Shown here piece after piece: positions 1 through 7,049 of a DNA stretch of 36,936 nucleotides; the stretch's first letter is position 1, and every line of letters starts with the position of its first letter. The translations under genes were made by a program, and so were the position numbers. Source of the DNA: Candidatus Bipolaricaulota bacterium (lineage in GTDB: Bacteria > Bipolaricaulota > Bipolaricaulia > Bipolaricaulales > Bipolaricaulaceae); NCBI GenBank assembly GCA_938084715.1, contig CALKES010000010.1, positions 1 to 36,936 of the forward strand, written 5' to 3'. Below the pieces are notes generated by a model. The model was not told the origin of the DNA. It saw only the letters and a list, made by a program, of their open reading frames with translations, and did not search any database.

Positions 1-986
1 AACCGGATGTCGTTTTGGTAGAAGAGGCGGATATCCTCGATCCCCCAGCGGAGCATGGCCATCCGCTCCACCCCTAGCCCAAACGCAAACCCCGTCACTT
101 CCTCCGGGTCGTAGCCCACCTCGGTGAGCACCGCCGGGTCCACCATCCCCGCCCCCATGATCTCCAGCCACTTCCCCGGGGGCTTCCGGATGTGAACCTG
201 GGCCGAGGGCTCGGTGAACGGGAAGAAGTCGGCCGAGATCCGCATCTCGTAGCCGGGACCGAAGAAGGCGCGGACGAACTCCTCGAGGATCCACTTGAGG
301 TGGGCCATCGTGAGCCCCTTCTCCACCCACAGAAGCTCGATCTGGTGAAACACCGGGGAGTGGGTGGCGTCGGGGTTGTCCCGCCGGTAGCAGCGGCCCG
401 GGCACAGGATCCGCACCGGGGGCGGCCGCGACTTCATCACCCGGATCTGAACCGGGGAGGTGTGGGTGCGGAGGAGGACCCCGTCCTCGATGTAGAACGA
501 GTCCCAGTCGTCCCGGGCAGGATGATCAGGCCCGATTGCCAGGGCCTCGAAGTTGTAGTAGTCCGTCTCCACCTCGGGACCGGTGGCGATGTCGAACCCC
601 AGCCGCAGGAAGATCTCCTCGATCTCCCGCCGAACCTGGGTCAGGGGATGGAGGCGCCCAAGGGGCCGCCACGTCCCGGGGAGGGTGAGGTCGTACCGCT
701 CGGCCTGGAGCCTGGCCTGCACGGCGGCTTGGGCCACCTCCGCCAGCCGGGCCTCGAGGGCCGCGGTGATCTCCCCCTTGAGGGCGTTGAGGAGCCTTCC
801 AGCCTGGGCCCGGTCCTCGGGGGGGAGGGTGCGAAGGGAATCGAGGAGGGCCGTGACGAGCCCCTTCCGGCCCAGGAACCGGACCCGGAGGGCCTCCACC
901 TCCTCGGCGGTGTGGGCCGAGGCGCTGGCGAGGGCCCACTCCCGCCGCACCGCTTCGCACCCAGCCCGCACCTCGTCGAGGGTCAC
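1..986 (-). CDS. pheS: Phenylalanyl-tRNA synthetase alpha subunit, C-terminal end cut by window
   Basis: Charges tRNA-Phe with phenylalanine as the catalytic subunit of the cytoplasmic alpha2beta2 enzyme. The protein has an N-terminal coiled-coil region (roughly residues 1-90) and then the class II core: the motif 2 region with THTSPVQIR, an HQIE stretch and motif 3 GFAFGLGVERMAM near the end. It breaks off at FYQNDIR, so only a few residues are missing compared with the usual length of about 330-350. The start is a GTG at 986, 7 nt downstream of a TATAAT box, with no Shine-Dalgarno sequence, which suggests a leaderless mRNA. The gene is divergent from the M24 peptidase. pheT, its usual partner, would lie outside the window. 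The family call is firm; the exact start is likely. Confidence 0.96.
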   Translation of the reverse strand, partial: MTLDEVRAGCEAVRREWALASASAHTAEEVEALRVRFLGRKGLVTALLDSLRTLPPEDRAQAGRLLNALKGEITAALEARLAEVAQAAVQARLQAERYDLTLPGTWRPLGRLHPLTQVRREIEEIFLRLGFDIATGPEVETDYYNFEALAIGPDHPARDDWDSFYIEDGVLLRTHTSPVQIRVMKSRPPPVRILCPGRCYRRDNPDATHSPVFHQIELLWVEKGLTMAHLKWILEEFVRAFFGPGYEMRISADFFPFTEPSAQVHIRKPPGKWLEIMGAGMVDPAVLTEVGYDPEEVTGFAFGLGVERMAMLRWGIEDIRLFYQNDIR

Positions 987-993
987 GGCCAGG

Positions 994-999
994 ATTATA
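994..999 (-). promoter_or_regulatory. -10 box of a leaderless pheS promoter
   Basis: A perfect TATAAT on the minus strand ends 7 nt before the pheS GTG, so transcription would begin at or next to the start codon. No clear -35 element is visible at the usual spacing. Confidence 0.6.
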
Positions 1000-1030
1000 G
1001 CCCCGCCCTGGAAATCGCTCCTCCCGCCTC

Positions 1031-1036
1031 TAGAAT
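1031..1036 (+). promoter_or_regulatory. -10 box upstream of the M24 peptidase
   Basis: TAGAAT on the plus strand lies 31 bp beyond the divergent pheS -10 box. It could drive a leaderless start at the ATG at 1046, or a message of about 40 nt leader leading to the Shine-Dalgarno-preceded ATG at 1082. Confidence 0.45.
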
Positions 1037-1081
1037 GGCCCGTCCATGGCCACGCGAGGTCCACGGGGCCGAGGAGGGGAA

Positions 1082-2170
1082 ATGGACTACGCAGGGAGAC
1101 GGGAGAGGCTTTGGCAGAGCGCCCGGGAGCGGGGGCTGGAGGGGTTCCTCGTGGTGAACGTGGAGCGCTCCGATCGCCCCAACCTCCGCTACCTCACGGG
1201 GTTCACGGGGTCGTTTGGGGTCCTCCTCGTGGGGGAAAAGAACCTCTTCGCCACGGATTCCCGGTACACGGAGCAGGCGGGAAAGGAGGTCGCCGGCCTC
1301 CCCGTGGAGGAGGTGAAGGGCCGCTGGCTCCCCTGGCTCGGGGAGCGGCTCAGGGCCCTCGGGCTCAAGCAGGTGGGGATCGGCGCCCACCGGACAAGCG
1401 TCCACGTCTTCCAGGAGCTCTCCCGACTCGCAAGCCCCGTCGAGCTCGTCCCCCAGGCGGGCCTCGTCGAGGAGCTCCGGCGGATCAAGAGCCCCGCGGA
1501 AGTCGAGCGGATCGCCGCGGCAGCGGAGCTCACCGACGCGGGGCTCCGCTGGGCTCTCGGGGAGCTCCGACCGGGGCGGACGGAGCGGGAGGTGGCCCTG
1601 GACCTAGAGATCTGGTACCGCCAAAGCGGGGCGGAAGGTGTGGCGTTTGAGCTCATCGTCGCCTCGGGCCCGGGAAGCGCGATGCCCCACTACCGCCCTG
1701 GAAATCGGAGGATCGCCCAGGGGGACGTCGTCCTGTTCGACGTCGGGGTTCAGGTGGACGGCTACTGCTCGGACCTCACCCGGGTCGTGGCCGTGGGGGA
1801 GCCCGGGCGCGAAGTCCGGGACGTGTACACCCTCGTCCTGGGGGCGAACCGGGCCGGCCTGGAGGCCGTCCGGGGGGGGAAGCCCGCCCGGGAGGTGGAC
1901 GGCGCGGCCCGGGACGCGATCGCCCGCGGGGGGCACGGGGACCGGTTCGGCCACGGCCTCGGGCACGGGGTGGGTCTCGAGGTCCACGAGGCCCCCACCG
2001 TGGGCCCGGCCTCCGAGGACACCCTCGCCCCCGGGAACGTGATTACGATCGAGCCCGGGGTGTACCTGCCGGGGAAGTTCGGGGTGCGGATCGAGGACCT
2101 CGTCGTCGTGACGGAGACCGGCTGCCGGGTCCTCTCCCGCTTCCCCAAAGACGAGCTCCTCGTTCGGTGA
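1082..2170 (+). CDS. Xaa-Pro aminopeptidase/dipeptidase, M24 family
   Basis: Cytoplasmic metallopeptidase that removes N-terminal residues next to proline or splits Xaa-Pro dipeptides, aiding peptide turnover. The 362-residue protein has the creatinase-like N-terminal domain (about 1-125) and the pita-bread catalytic domain. Metal ligands are visible: Asp in VLFDVG and in CSDLTR, His in FGHGLGHGVGLEVHE, Glu in TIEPGVY and Glu in RIEDLVV. I chose ATG 1082 because GAGGAGGGG precedes it and homologues begin at about this point; the in-frame ATG at 1046, 9 nt after a TAGAAT box, would add 12 arginine/glycine-rich residues and is the alternative. The stop lies 12 nt before bpsA, so both genes are probably cotranscribed. 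Confidence 0.93.
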   Translation: MDYAGRRERLWQSARERGLEGFLVVNVERSDRPNLRYLTGFTGSFGVLLVGEKNLFATDSRYTEQAGKEVAGLPVEEVKGRWLPWLGERLRALGLKQVGIGAHRTSVHVFQELSRLASPVELVPQAGLVEELRRIKSPAEVERIAAAAELTDAGLRWALGELRPGRTEREVALDLEIWYRQSGAEGVAFELIVASGPGSAMPHYRPGNRRIAQGDVVLFDVGVQVDGYCSDLTRVVAVGEPGREVRDVYTLVLGANRAGLEAVRGGKPAREVDGAARDAIARGGHGDRFGHGLGHGVGLEVHEAPTVGPASEDTLAPGNVITIEPGVYLPGKFGVRIEDLVVVTETGCRVLSRFPKDELLVR

Positions 2171-2182
2171 AGGGCGGAACCC

Positions 2183-3238
2183 ATGGACCTCGCGCACCTT
2201 GCGCAGAAAGTGACGGAGCGGACGGGGATCCCCCTCACCCCTCGAGACGGGGAGCGGATCCTCGCCGCCCTCCTGGCGAGCGAGGACATCTGGCGGATCG
2301 TCGAGCTCTCCCGGATCCCGATCCTCGCCGTCTGCGCCGGGCTGCGGGTCTTGGAGGAGGCGGGGTGGGTCGAGGGGAGGCACGGCCTCCTCCGGCTGAC
2401 CCCGGCGGGGGAGCGGGCCTGCCGGGAGCTCCGGCTCGCCCCGGCGCAAGAGCTCGCGTGCCCCCGCTGCGCGGGCCGGGGGGTCGAGGCCTCGCTTCTC
2501 CGCGAGGTCGCCGAGCGGTTCGGCCGGATCGCCGCCGGCCGGCCCGAGGCCCGGCAGGAGTACGACCAGGGCTACGTCACCGAGGAGACGACGATCGCCC
2601 GGATCGGGTTCATGCTCGCCCACGGGGACCTCGCGGGGAAGGACCTCCTCGTCCTCGGGGACGACGACCTCGTCTCCCTCGCCGCGGCCCTCACCGGCCT
2701 CCCCCGCCGGGTCGCCGTCCTCGACGCAGACCCCCGGATCCCCTCGTTTATCGCCGCCGCGGCGAAGGCCGAGGGCCTCGCGATCGAGACGTACGTCCAC
2801 GACCTCCGCCTTCCCCTTCCCCCTCACCTCCAGAGGGTGTTCGACACGTTCTTCTGCGACCCCACGGAGAGCCTGCGGGGGTTCCTCGTCTTCGCCGGCC
2901 GGGGGATCGCCGCCCTCCGCGGCCCGGGCGGCGCGGGGTACCTCGGGCTCACCCACGCCGAGGCCTCCCTCGCAAAGTGGAGGGCCATCCAAGGGGAGCT
3001 CCTCCGGTGGGGGGCGGTCCTCACCGAGCTTCGGGACGCCTTCCACCGCTACGCGAACTGGCCCTACGTGGAGACCATGCGCTCCTGGCCCCACCTTCCG
3101 GTGAAGCGGCGCCCGGGGCTCCTCGAGCCCTGGTACCGCTCCGCCCTCCTCCGGATCGAACTCGTGACCGCGGCCGCGGTGGACCTCGGGCCTGTAGAGG
3201 GGGACATCTTCGAGGACGACGAGGCGGGGACCACGTGA
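2183..3238 (+). CDS. bpsA: N4-bis(aminopropyl)spermidine synthase (branched polyamine synthase)
   Basis: Adds two aminopropyl groups from decarboxylated S-adenosylmethionine to the inner nitrogen of spermidine, giving the branched polyamine N4-bis(aminopropyl)spermidine known from thermophiles. The 351-residue protein shows the family layout: an N-terminal winged-helix-like region (about 1-85), a CPRC pair (93-96), the motif [10 protein letters not shown] (128-137), the acidic GDDDL motif (159-163) that holds the catalytic aspartate in Thermococcus BpsA, a dcSAM-binding DADP (181-184), and FCDPTES. It sits next to the genes that make spermidine and dcSAM, which supports the assignment. The ATG is 12 nt after the peptidase stop and is preceded by a modest AAGGGCGG. 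Activity as a branched synthase is inferred from family membership. Confidence 0.92.
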   Translation: MDLAHLAQKVTERTGIPLTPRDGERILAALLASEDIWRIVELSRIPILAVCAGLRVLEEAGWVEGRHGLLRLTPAGERACRELRLAPAQELACPRCAGRGVEASLLREVAERFGRIAAGRPEARQEYDQGYVTEETTIARIGFMLAHGDLAGKDLLVLGDDDLVSLAAALTGLPRRVAVLDADPRIPSFIAAAAKAEGLAIETYVHDLRLPLPPHLQRVFDTFFCDPTESLRGFLVFAGRGIAALRGPGGAGYLGLTHAEASLAKWRAIQGELLRWGAVLTELRDAFHRYANWPYVETMRSWPHLPVKRRPGLLEPWYRSALLRIELVTAAAVDLGPVEGDIFEDDEAGTT

Positions 3239-3271
3239 GGGGGGGCGGCTGGTCCTCGGGGGGGGTTGCCC

Positions 3272-3277
3272 TATAAT
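3272..3277 (+). promoter_or_regulatory. -10 box of a leaderless promoter for arginine decarboxylase
   Basis: A perfect TATAAT ends 10 nt before the ATG at 3288, within the 49-bp gap after bpsA. There is no Shine-Dalgarno sequence between the box and the ATG, so a leaderless transcript is likely. No good -35 hexamer is seen. Confidence 0.6.
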
Positions 3278-3287
3278 CGTCCCCGCC

Positions 3288-3893
3288 ATGGCACGGAAAG
3301 CTGAGCCGAACGCGGAGCCGATGGGGGGCTGGCCGGGGATGGGGCTCACCTCGTTCATCCCCCGGCGGGTCTTCTTCACCCGGGGGGTGGGCCGGCACAA
3401 GGAGGAGCTGCGCTCCTTTGAGCTTGCCCTCCGCGACGCGGGGATCGAGAAGCTGAACCTCGTCCACGTCTCGAGCATCCTCCCCCCGGGGTGCAAGGTG
3501 ATCTCCCGCACGGAGGGCCTCAAGCAGCTCTCCCCCGGGCAGATCGTGTTCTGCGTCTTCTCCCGCTGCGCCTCGAACGAGCCCCACCGCCTGATCGCGG
3601 CCTCGGTGGGCTGCGCGATCCCCGCCGACCGAAGCGCCTACGGGTACCTCTCGGAGTACACCTCGTTTGGGAAAAAGGAGAAGCAGGCCGGGGACCACGC
3701 CGAGGACCTCGCCGCCTCGATGCTCGCCTCCACCTTGGGGATCGAGTTCGACGACGAGCTCGTCTGGGACGCGAAAAAGGAGATCTGGAAGATCTCGGGG
3801 AAGATCGTCCGGACGATGAACATTACCCAGTCCGCGGTGGTGGATAGCAAGGGCTACACCACGGTCGTCGCCGCGGCCGTTTTCCTCCCCTAG
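3288..3893 (+). CDS. pdaD: Pyruvoyl-dependent arginine decarboxylase
   Basis: Decarboxylates arginine to agmatine, the first step of this polyamine route. It is made as a proenzyme that cleaves itself between two serines, turning the second into the pyruvoyl cofactor; the site is visible as Ser62-Ser63 in [12 protein letters not shown]. Length 201 residues fits the family (archaeal forms about 165, Chlamydia about 195); the extra N-terminal 25 or so residues are charged and Pro/Gly-rich. A conserved Glu-containing NITQSAVVD region lies near the C-terminus. It starts a unit with the DHS-like gene, whose ATG follows the stop by only 2 nt. No PLP-type SpeA is seen in the window. Confidence 0.95.
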   Translation: MARKAEPNAEPMGGWPGMGLTSFIPRRVFFTRGVGRHKEELRSFELALRDAGIEKLNLVHVSSILPPGCKVISRTEGLKQLSPGQIVFCVFSRCASNEPHRLIAASVGCAIPADRSAYGYLSEYTSFGKKEKQAGDHAEDLAASMLASTLGIEFDDELVWDAKKEIWKISGKIVRTMNITQSAVVDSKGYTTVVAAAVFLP

Positions 3894-3895
3894 CC

Positions 3896-4939
3896 ATGGC
3901 CAAGAGCCCCACCAAGCAGAAGTTTCTCCGGCACCCGGTGGAGCAGCTCGATCCCACCGCGTTCAACGCCGTCCCCATCCTCCAGGCCATGGGGAAGACC
4001 GCGTTCCAAGCCCGGAACCTCGCCCGGGCGGCGGAGATCTACGACGCGATGCTCCGCGACCCGGAATGCACGATCATCCTCTGCCTCGCCGGCTCCCTGG
4101 TGAGCGCGGGGCTTGGCCGCTCGATCGCCGTCCTCCTCGAGAACCGGATGGCCGACGCCGTGGTGGCCACGGGGGCGAACATCGTGGACCAGGACTTCTT
4201 CGAGGCCCTGGGGTTCCGCCACTACCAGGGGTCCCCGGACGCCGACGACAACGAGCTCCGGGAGCTCATGATCGACCGGATCTACGACACCTACATCGAC
4301 GAGGAGGAGCTGCGGGCCTGCGACCTCACCGTGGCCGAGATCGCCGACCGCCTGCCCCCGGGGGTCTACTCCTCCCGGGAGTTCATCGCCCAGATGGGGA
4401 AGTGGCTCGTCCAGCGGGGCAAGGGGGCGGGCTCGATCACCCGGGTGGCGTACGAGAAGGGGATCCCCATCTTCTGCCCGGCGTTCTCCGACTCCAGCGC
4501 CGGCTTTGGCCTCGTCTACCACCAGTGGCACCACCCCGATCGGCACGTGGCGATCGACTCGGTGAAGGACTTCCGGGAGCTCACGCGGATCAAGATCGCC
4601 GCGAAGGAGACGGGCCTGGTGATGGTGGGGGGCGGGGTCCCCAAGAACTTCGCCCAGGACGTAGTCGTGGCGGCGGACGTGCTGGGGGTCGAGGCCCCGA
4701 TGCACAAGTACGCGATCCAGATCACGGTGGCCGACGTCCGGGACGGGGGGCTTTCGGGCTCGACCCTCAAGGAGGCGAGCTCCTGGGGCAAGGTGGCCCA
4801 AGGACTGGAGCAGATGGTGTTCTCCGAGGCCACCCTCGCCTTCCCGCTCCTTGCGAGCTACGTCTACCACCAGGGGTCGTGGCGAGCGCGGGCGGAGCGG
4901 CGGCTGGCCGACCTCCTCGCGGCCCCCGTCGAGGCGTAG
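3896..4939 (+). CDS. Deoxyhypusine synthase family protein
   Basis: Member of the NAD-dependent deoxyhypusine synthase fold, which moves an aminobutyl group from spermidine to an acceptor: a protein lysine (eIF5A/aIF5A) in eukaryotes and archaea, or a small polyamine in homospermidine-forming relatives. The 347-residue length is close to human DHS. The catalytic lysine is kept (Lys299 in SSWGKV, matching human Lys329), and NAD-site features are visible (LAGSLVSAGLG, TGANIVDQD, MVGGGVPKNF). There is no eIF5A gene in the window and bacteria carry EF-P, so the acceptor is uncertain; homospermidine synthesis, an agmatine-using variant, or protein modification are all open. Close coupling to arginine decarboxylase suggests agmatine or spermidine as donor. 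The family call is firm, the substrate is not. Confidence 0.9.
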   Translation: MAKSPTKQKFLRHPVEQLDPTAFNAVPILQAMGKTAFQARNLARAAEIYDAMLRDPECTIILCLAGSLVSAGLGRSIAVLLENRMADAVVATGANIVDQDFFEALGFRHYQGSPDADDNELRELMIDRIYDTYIDEEELRACDLTVAEIADRLPPGVYSSREFIAQMGKWLVQRGKGAGSITRVAYEKGIPIFCPAFSDSSAGFGLVYHQWHHPDRHVAIDSVKDFRELTRIKIAAKETGLVMVGGGVPKNFAQDVVVAADVLGVEAPMHKYAIQITVADVRDGGLSGSTLKEASSWGKVAQGLEQMVFSEATLAFPLLASYVYHQGSWRARAERRLADLLAAPVEA

Positions 4940-4944
4940 AGGCG

Positions 4945-4974
4945 TTGGCAGTTCTCTAGGGAACTCACTACAAT
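4945..4974 (+). promoter_or_regulatory. Sigma-70-type promoter of speD-speE-speB with embedded palindrome
   Basis: TTGGCA (4945-4950) and TACAAT (4969-4974) are separated by 18 nt. The spacer holds GTTCTCTAGGGAAC (4951-4964), an inverted repeat with 6-bp arms and one mismatch, placed where a repressor could block RNA polymerase. The promoter hexamers are good; the operator role is inference. Confidence 0.6.
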
Positions 4975-4980
4975 CGCCCC

Positions 4981-5050
4981 GCTGTACCCCGGGGGGTTCC
5001 CGGGACAAGCGTCGACATCTCACTTGGGATCGAAGCACAGGAGGTGAACG
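4981..5050 (+). promoter_or_regulatory. Structured 5' leader of speD
   Basis: About 70 nt lie between the predicted transcription start and the speD ATG, in a genome where most leaders are absent or short. Two possible hairpins can be drawn: a very GC-rich one from CCCGGG repeats (about 4987-5005) and a weaker one in which TCG...ATC pairs with GAT-CGA just before the strong AGGAGGTGA at 5039-5047. It does not match a riboswitch class that I recognise by eye. The second helix ends close to the ribosome binding site, so a role in translation control is possible but unproven. Confidence 0.35.
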
Positions 5051-5398
5051 ATGCGGGGACTCGGGAGGCAGCTCGTGGTGGAGATGTGGGACTGCGCGCG
5101 GCGGGTGGACGACCCCTCCAGGCTCCGGGCCGCCCTGGAGGAGGCCGTGCGGCGGGCGGGGGCGACCCTCATCGACGTCCAGGTGCACCCCTTCAACCCC
5201 CACGGCGCCTCGGGGATGGCGCTCCTTGCCGAGTCCCACATCTCGTTCCACACCTGGCCGGAGCTCGGATACGTCGCGTTGGACGTGTTCACCTGCGGGG
5301 AACGGGTCGAGCCGGAGCGGGCGGTGGAGGTGTTCCGGGACCTGTTTTCCCCGCGGCAGGTGAGCGTGGTCGAGATCCGGCGGGGGATCCGGCCGTGA
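5051..5398 (+). CDS. speD: S-adenosylmethionine decarboxylase proenzyme, short prokaryotic form
   Basis: Makes decarboxylated SAM, the aminopropyl donor for SpeE and BpsA. The 115-residue protein is the short class 1B form. Self-cleavage between Glu61 and Ser62 in AESHISFHTWPE would give the pyruvoyl group on Ser62; His67 and Cys82 (VFTCGER) correspond to the processing and catalytic residues of the Thermotoga enzyme. A strong AGGAGGTGA precedes the ATG. Its stop overlaps the speE GTG (GTGA), so production of donor and transferase is coupled. Confidence 0.96.
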   Translation: MRGLGRQLVVEMWDCARRVDDPSRLRAALEEAVRRAGATLIDVQVHPFNPHGASGMALLAESHISFHTWPELGYVALDVFTCGERVEPERAVEVFRDLFSPRQVSVVEIRRGIRP

Positions 5399-6240
5399 GG
5401 GAGAACTGGATCGCCGAGGACCAGGCCCCAGGGGTGCGACTCTCTTTGCGTGTTCGGGAAAGGATCCTCTCCTCCCGCACCCCTTACCAAGCCCTGGAGA
5501 TCGTGGACACGGAGGCCCTCGGCCGGGCTCTCCTCCTCGACGGGCGGATCATGGTCACCGAGCGGGACGAGGCCTTCTACCACGAGATGCTTGTTCACCC
5601 CGCCCTCCTCCGCCACCCCGCCCCCCGGAGGGTGGCCGTCGTCGGGGGCGGGGACGGCGGGGCCCTGAGGGAGGTCCTCCACCACCCCGTAGAGGAGGCG
5701 ACCTTGATCGAAATCGATCGGGACGTGATCGCCGCCTGCCGGGACCACCTTGGGGAGGTGGGCCAGGGGGCGTGGGAGGATCCCCGGGTGCGGATCGTGA
5801 TCTCCCCCGCGGAGGCGTTCCTCCCCCAGACACCGGGGGCGTTCGACGCCGTGATCGTGGACTCCACGGACCCGATCGGCCCGGGGGAGGCCCTCTTCTC
5901 GCCCGAGTTCCTCCGGGCCTGCCGCCGGGCCCTGCGGCCCGGGGGAATCGCCGCCTTCCAGGCCGGGTCCCCGTTCTACACCCCGGGGGTCCTCCGGGAC
6001 CTCGCCGCGGAGCTCCGGTCCCTGTTCCGCTCCGTGGTCCCCTACCTCGGGTTCGTCCCGAGCTACCCCTCGGGCCTTTGGGCCTACGTCCTCGCCTCCG
6101 ATGAGGCCGCCTCGGCCGAGGAGGTCGAGGCCCGGTTCCGGGCCCGGGGGCTCGCCACCCGGTACTACACCCCCCGGCTGGATCCGGGCGCGTTCGCCCT
6201 TCCGACCTTCGTCGAAGCGCTGGTCAAGGGGGACCGATGA
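5395..6240 (+). CDS. speE: Spermidine synthase family aminopropyltransferase
   Basis: Transfers an aminopropyl group from dcSAM to putrescine or, in thermophile pathways, to agmatine. The 281-residue protein has the N-terminal beta-strand domain, the dcSAM-binding VVGGGDGGA (83-90), an acidic residue in IEIDRD, and the gate/active-site motif VDSTDP (155-160) with catalytic Asp156. The residues after that site (SPAEAF) differ from the GDA motif of many spermidine synthases. The GTG start overlaps the speD stop by 4 nt; the open frame extends further upstream but only as a shadow of speD. Its stop overlaps the agmatinase ATG. Whether putrescine or agmatine is the acceptor cannot be read from sequence. 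Confidence 0.92.
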   Translation: MRENWIAEDQAPGVRLSLRVRERILSSRTPYQALEIVDTEALGRALLLDGRIMVTERDEAFYHEMLVHPALLRHPAPRRVAVVGGGDGGALREVLHHPVEEATLIEIDRDVIAACRDHLGEVGQGAWEDPRVRIVISPAEAFLPQTPGAFDAVIVDSTDPIGPGEALFSPEFLRACRRALRPGGIAAFQAGSPFYTPGVLRDLAAELRSLFRSVVPYLGFVPSYPSGLWAYVLASDEAASAEEVEARFRARGLATRYYTPRLDPGAFALPTFVEALVKGDR

Positions 6241-7049
6241 TCGGGCCGCTGCGGTTTCTGGGGCTCGACACCCCTCTCGAGCGGGCGCGGGTGGCGATCC
6301 TCGGGGTCCCGCTTGAGCGGACCGTATCCTGGCGTGGCGGACCGGCCCAGGCCCCCACGGTGATCCGCGCCGCCTCGGACTCCATCGAGCTCTACTCCCA
6401 CCTGTTCCGGTGCGACCTCCGCCCGATCGGGGTGTGCGACCTCGGGGACGTGGACCCCCACCTCCCGATGGAGGAGATGCTCGCCCTGGCCGAGCGGGAG
6501 GTGGAGCGGCTTCTTCGGTTGGGGAAGGGGGTCGTGGTCCTCGGGGGGGAGCACACGGTGGCCCTCCCCGCGGTCCGGGCCGCCTCCTCCCAGGGGCCCC
6601 TCCAGGTCGTGGCCCTCGACGCCCACACCGACCTCCGGGACGACTACGGGGGGGAGCGGGTGGCCCACGCCACGGTCCTCCGGCGGGTGGAGGAGCTCGC
6701 CTCCCGGCTCGTCATCGTTGGGGCGCGGTCGTTTGTCGGGGACGAAGTGGACGAGCCGGTGTTCGCCAAGCCAGGGGAACTCCCCTCCCGCCTCGACCCG
6801 GGGCTCCCCGTCTGGCTTACCCTCGACCTCGACGCCCTCGACCCCTCCCTCTGCCCGGGGGTCACGAACCCCGAGCCGGGGGGGCTTTCCTACCCCGAGG
6901 TGATCGAGATCTACCGGGCCCTTTCCCGGTTCCGGGTGGTGGGGATGGACCTCGTGGAGCTCGCCCCCCCGTTTGACCCCTCCGGGGTTTCGGCCGTCAC
7001 GGCGGCGAAGCTCGTCCTGGAGGGGATCGCCGCGTTCTGGGGGCGCTAG
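6237..7049 (+). CDS. speB: Agmatinase / aminopropylagmatine ureohydrolase
   Basis: Arginase-fold hydrolase that removes urea from agmatine (giving putrescine) or from N1-aminopropylagmatine (giving spermidine, as in Thermus). Binuclear Mn ligands are all present: His106 in GGEHT, Asp128/His130/Asp132 in DAHTDLRDD, and Asp197/Asp199 in LTLDLDALDP. Length 270 residues is slightly short for the family. Placement after speE, with an ATGA overlap, fits the aminopropylagmatine route. The stop codon TAG shares bases with the stop of the convergent kinase gene (CTAG), leaving no room for a terminator between the two units. Confidence 0.93.
   Translation: MIGPLRFLGLDTPLERARVAILGVPLERTVSWRGGPAQAPTVIRAASDSIELYSHLFRCDLRPIGVCDLGDVDPHLPMEEMLALAEREVERLLRLGKGVVVLGGEHTVALPAVRAASSQGPLQVVALDAHTDLRDDYGGERVAHATVLRRVEELASRLVIVGARSFVGDEVDEPVFAKPGELPSRLDPGLPVWLTLDLDALDPSLCPGVTNPEPGGLSYPEVIEIYRALSRFRVVGMDLVELAPPFDPSGVSAVTAAKLVLEGIAAFWGR

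Noticed and set aside
1604-3523. Long leftward open frame opposite the M24 peptidase and bpsA
   Set aside because: Low-complexity antisense frame with no domain pattern, opposite to well-supported genes.
5044-5394. Upstream extension of the speE frame
   Set aside because: It runs in another frame over speD, has no family match, and the GTG at 5395 gives the normal spermidine synthase N-terminus.
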